Shown: in pieces, positions 5,686 through 6,958 of the stretch
Layout: every line of letters begins with the position of its first letter
How positions within the stretch are numbered: position 1 is the first letter of the stretch
Assembly (NCBI GenBank): GCA_045628845.1
Contig: JAZQQE010000011.1
Location: 1-6,958, forward strand
DNA from: RGIG7949 sp045628845
Lineage (GTDB): Bacteria > Bacillota > Clostridia > Oscillospirales > Oscillospiraceae
Reading direction: 5' to 3'
Length of the DNA: 6,958 bases
Translations under genes and position numbers: made by a program
The notes under the pieces: model-generated
What the model saw: only the letters and a program-made list of their open reading frames with translations
Told to the model about the DNA's origin: nothing
The model's database searches: none

Positions 5686-6540
5686 ATGGCTGATCTTAAA
5701 AACAAGCGCATAATCACCGTCGCCACCACCGGCGCGTGGCCCAAGAAGGAAAACAACCCCAACGTCCCCATGACCCCGGCTGAGATCTCCGAGGACGTTT
5801 ACGCCTGCTGGAAGGCCGGCGCCGCGATCGCTCACCTCCACATGCGCGATGACAACGGCAACGGCACCATGGACAAGAACAAGTTCGCCGAGACCGTCAA
5901 CCTTCTCAAGACCAATCACCCCGAGTGCGACATCATCCTCAACATGACCACCTCCGGTGACCTCAACGCCACCGACGAGACCCGTCAGATCCACCTGAAG
6001 GAACTCAAGCCCGAGCTCGGCACCTTCGACTGCGGCTCCATGAACTGGCTCAACGCCAGCCTCTTCATCAACAGCCCCGCCTTCCTCGAGGAGCTCGGCA
6101 AGAACATGCAGGAATGGGGCGTCAAGCCCGAGATCGAGGCCTTTGACCCCGGCATGATCGGCAACGCCGCCTACTACCTCAAGAAGGGCGTCATCAAGGC
6201 TCCCGTTCACTTCCAGTTCTGCATGGGCTGCGCCAACGGCATCCCCGGCAGCATGAAGAACCTCGTGTTCATGCTCGACACCGCCAATGAACTCATCGGC
6301 AAGGGCAACTTCACCTGGAGTACCTTCGGCGTCGGCAAGTCCGCCATGGAAATGCTCTACGGCGGCGTCGCGCTGGGCGGCAACGTCCGCGTCGGCATGG
6401 AAGACAACGTCGTCTATCAGAAGGGCGTTCTCGCCGACAGCAACGTTCAGTTCGTTGAGCGCGCTGCCCGCGTCATCCGCGAGTTCGGCTGCGAAGTCGC
6501 CACCCCGGACGAAGCCAGACAGATCCTCGGCCTCAAATAA
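5686..6540 (+). CDS. Beta-keto acid cleavage enzyme (BKACE, DUF849; Kce family)
   Basis: A 284-aa TIM-barrel Zn enzyme of the family founded by 3-keto-5-aminohexanoate cleavage enzyme. It condenses a beta-keto acid with acetyl-CoA to give acetoacetate and a new acyl-CoA. The Zn ligands are visible: His50 and His52 in HLHMRD, and Glu239 in RVGMEDN. Arg235 and Asp240 of the same motif, Glu151 in EIEAFDPGM, and NMTTSG (86-91) correspond to active-site elements known from Kce. The residue equivalent to Kce Glu14 (TGAE) is Trp18 here (TGAW), so the aminohexanoate of lysine fermentation is an unlikely substrate. Length is normal and no key catalytic residue is missing. AAGGGAG at 5668-5674 precedes the ATG; the gap to the cyclase gene is 36 bp. 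It is the step that ties the operon to central metabolism, although no acetoacetate CoA-transferase is present in the window. The alignment to Kce is from memory. Confidence 0.93.
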   Translation: MADLKNKRIITVATTGAWPKKENNPNVPMTPAEISEDVYACWKAGAAIAHLHMRDDNGNGTMDKNKFAETVNLLKTNHPECDIILNMTTSGDLNATDETRQIHLKELKPELGTFDCGSMNWLNASLFINSPAFLEELGKNMQEWGVKPEIEAFDPGMIGNAAYYLKKGVIKAPVHFQFCMGCANGIPGSMKNLVFMLDTANELIGKGNFTWSTFGVGKSAMEMLYGGVALGGNVRVGMEDNVVYQKGVLADSNVQFVERAARVIREFGCEVATPDEARQILGLK

Positions 6541-6546
6541 GTAAAA

Positions 6547-6735
6547 ATGAGCTGGGGTCCCTGCTTCATGTACTACCATTGCCCGAACTGCGGAAAGAAG
6601 TTCAAGTCCACTACGGACATGATCCCCGATCTGGGTCCGAGGTTCGGTCAGTGCCCCGACTGCGGCACCGACGGCATCCTTGATAAAGACGGCGCCCGCA
6701 CTCCCGACGACGCGGATTACGAGGAGGTCGACTGA
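6547..6735 (+). CDS. Small zinc-ribbon protein with two CxxC motifs
   Basis: A 62-aa protein with CPNC (12-15) and CPDC (36-39), spaced as in a rubredoxin-like or zinc-ribbon fold, and an acidic tail (PDDADYEEVD). An additional Cys6 lies near the start. It begins 6 bp after the BKACE stop and is followed by the terminator, so it is in the same transcript. There is no Shine-Dalgarno before the ATG at 6547, so it may depend on translational coupling. An internal ATG at 6568 (Met8) with GGGG about 10 bases upstream is the alternative start. Codon use (GGT, CCG, AGG, AAA) lacks the strong bias of the four enzyme genes. The function is unknown; a metal-binding or protein-contact role is only a guess. 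Confidence 0.75.
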   Translation: MSWGPCFMYYHCPNCGKKFKSTTDMIPDLGPRFGQCPDCGTDGILDKDGARTPDDADYEEVD

Positions 6736-6757
6736 CCCTCTCCCGCGAAAGCAAAGC

Positions 6758-6796
6758 AAAAGCCGCTGTCCCATCGGGTACAGCGGCTTTTCTGTT
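6758..6796 (+). terminator. Intrinsic terminator of the operon
   Basis: AAAAGCCGCTGTCCC (6758-6772) pairs with GGGTACAGCGGCTTTT (6776-6791): a 12-bp outer stem plus 3 inner pairs, a one-base bulge (A6780 or its neighbour) and a 3-base loop. The U-rich end is TTTTCTGTTG. It lies 22 bp after the stop of the small zinc-ribbon gene. Confidence 0.9.
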
Positions 6797-6805
6797 GTCT
6801 TCGGT

Positions 6806-6876
6806 CGTAGGGGAGGGGCTTGCCCCTCCCGCCCTGATCTTCCGCCGTATTACGGGAGGGGCAAGCCCCCCCTACG
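6806..6876. repeat. Nested GC-rich inverted repeat (REP/MITE-like)
   Basis: The left arm (6806-6831, starting CGTAGGGGAGGGG) and right arm (6853-6876) are reverse complements. The only difference is that GGGGAGGGG in the left arm corresponds to GGGGGGG in the complement of the right arm. The arms flank 21 bases. Each arm is itself largely palindromic (GGGAGGGGC-TT-GCCCCTCCC in the left arm), so the unit can fold as one long hairpin or two smaller ones. It is non-coding and resembles the dispersed intergenic hairpin elements common in Clostridia; the family assignment is from general resemblance. Confidence 0.8.
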
Positions 6877-6958
6877 GACGATATCCGGCGCCGGCGGCGT
6901 TCGCAAACGCCCCTCCCCTGCGGGAATACGGGACAGGATCGGAGGGCAGCAAAACTCC
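6877..6958. other. Non-coding GC-rich stretch with a partial third repeat arm
   Basis: No gene is seen here. It contains a perfect palindrome CCGGCGCCGG (6885-6894), a 6-bp hairpin GGCGTT/AACGCC (6896-6911) with a CGCA loop, and GCCCCTCCCCTGCG (6909-6922), which differs at one base of 14 from the complement of the left repeat arm's outer half. It looks like decayed repeat sequence running off the end of the window. Confidence 0.5.

Noticed and set aside
3664..6540. Assignment as a carnitine-degradation operon (carnitine dehydrogenase plus dehydrocarnitine-cleaving BKACE)
   Set aside because: The two enzyme families fit, but there is no thioesterase, betaine enzyme or betaine transporter, and the SDR and cyclase have no place in that route.
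5650..6774. 374-codon minus-strand open frame opposite the BKACE and zinc-ribbon genes
   Set aside because: Longer than the real BKACE gene, but its start lies in the operon terminator and its sequence is biased filler. The plus-strand proteins carry the conserved residues.

Overview
The window looks like a chromosomal segment of a moderately GC-rich Firmicute, most likely a gut-type member of Clostridia. The reasons are strong AGGAGG-type ribosome binding sites, a zinc-ribbon/transmembrane/propeller-like protein of a type common in Clostridia, and a GC-rich hairpin repeat after the last gene. This placement is an inference from style, not from a marker gene.

Layout. Bases 1-170 hold the 3' end of a PucR/CdaR-type regulator (+ strand), closed by a bidirectional terminator (about 171-218). 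Two minus-strand genes follow: a 495-aa membrane-anchored zinc-ribbon protein with propeller-like repeats (225-1712), and upstream of it a LysR-family regulator (1748-2638). A 199-bp intergenic region separates the regulator from a divergent plus-strand catabolic operon. That region carries a good promoter on each strand, pointing toward each other, and two dyads that are candidate operators.

The operon (2838-6540) encodes a short-chain dehydrogenase, a 3-hydroxyacyl-CoA-dehydrogenase-family enzyme, a long-form metal-dependent cyclase/hydrolase (kynurenine-formamidase superfamily) and a beta-keto acid cleavage enzyme (BKACE, DUF849, the family of 3-keto-5-aminohexanoate cleavage enzyme Kce). 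Each gene has its own Shine-Dalgarno and gaps are only 31-36 bp. A 62-aa double-CxxC zinc-ribbon protein follows 6 bp after the BKACE gene, then a strong hairpin terminator and a nested GC-rich inverted repeat.

Working model (inference). A ring-containing or acyl substrate is opened by the cyclase-type hydrolase. One or both dehydrogenases oxidise a hydroxyl to give a beta-keto acid. BKACE then joins this with acetyl-CoA to yield acetoacetate plus a new acyl-CoA. The LysR protein probably senses a pathway compound. The set does not match the textbook lysine-fermentation or carnitine clusters, and the BKACE lacks the acid that marks the lysine-pathway enzyme, so the substrate is probably something else and is the main open question. 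The four enzyme genes show extreme C-ending codon bias that their neighbours lack, which suggests high expression.
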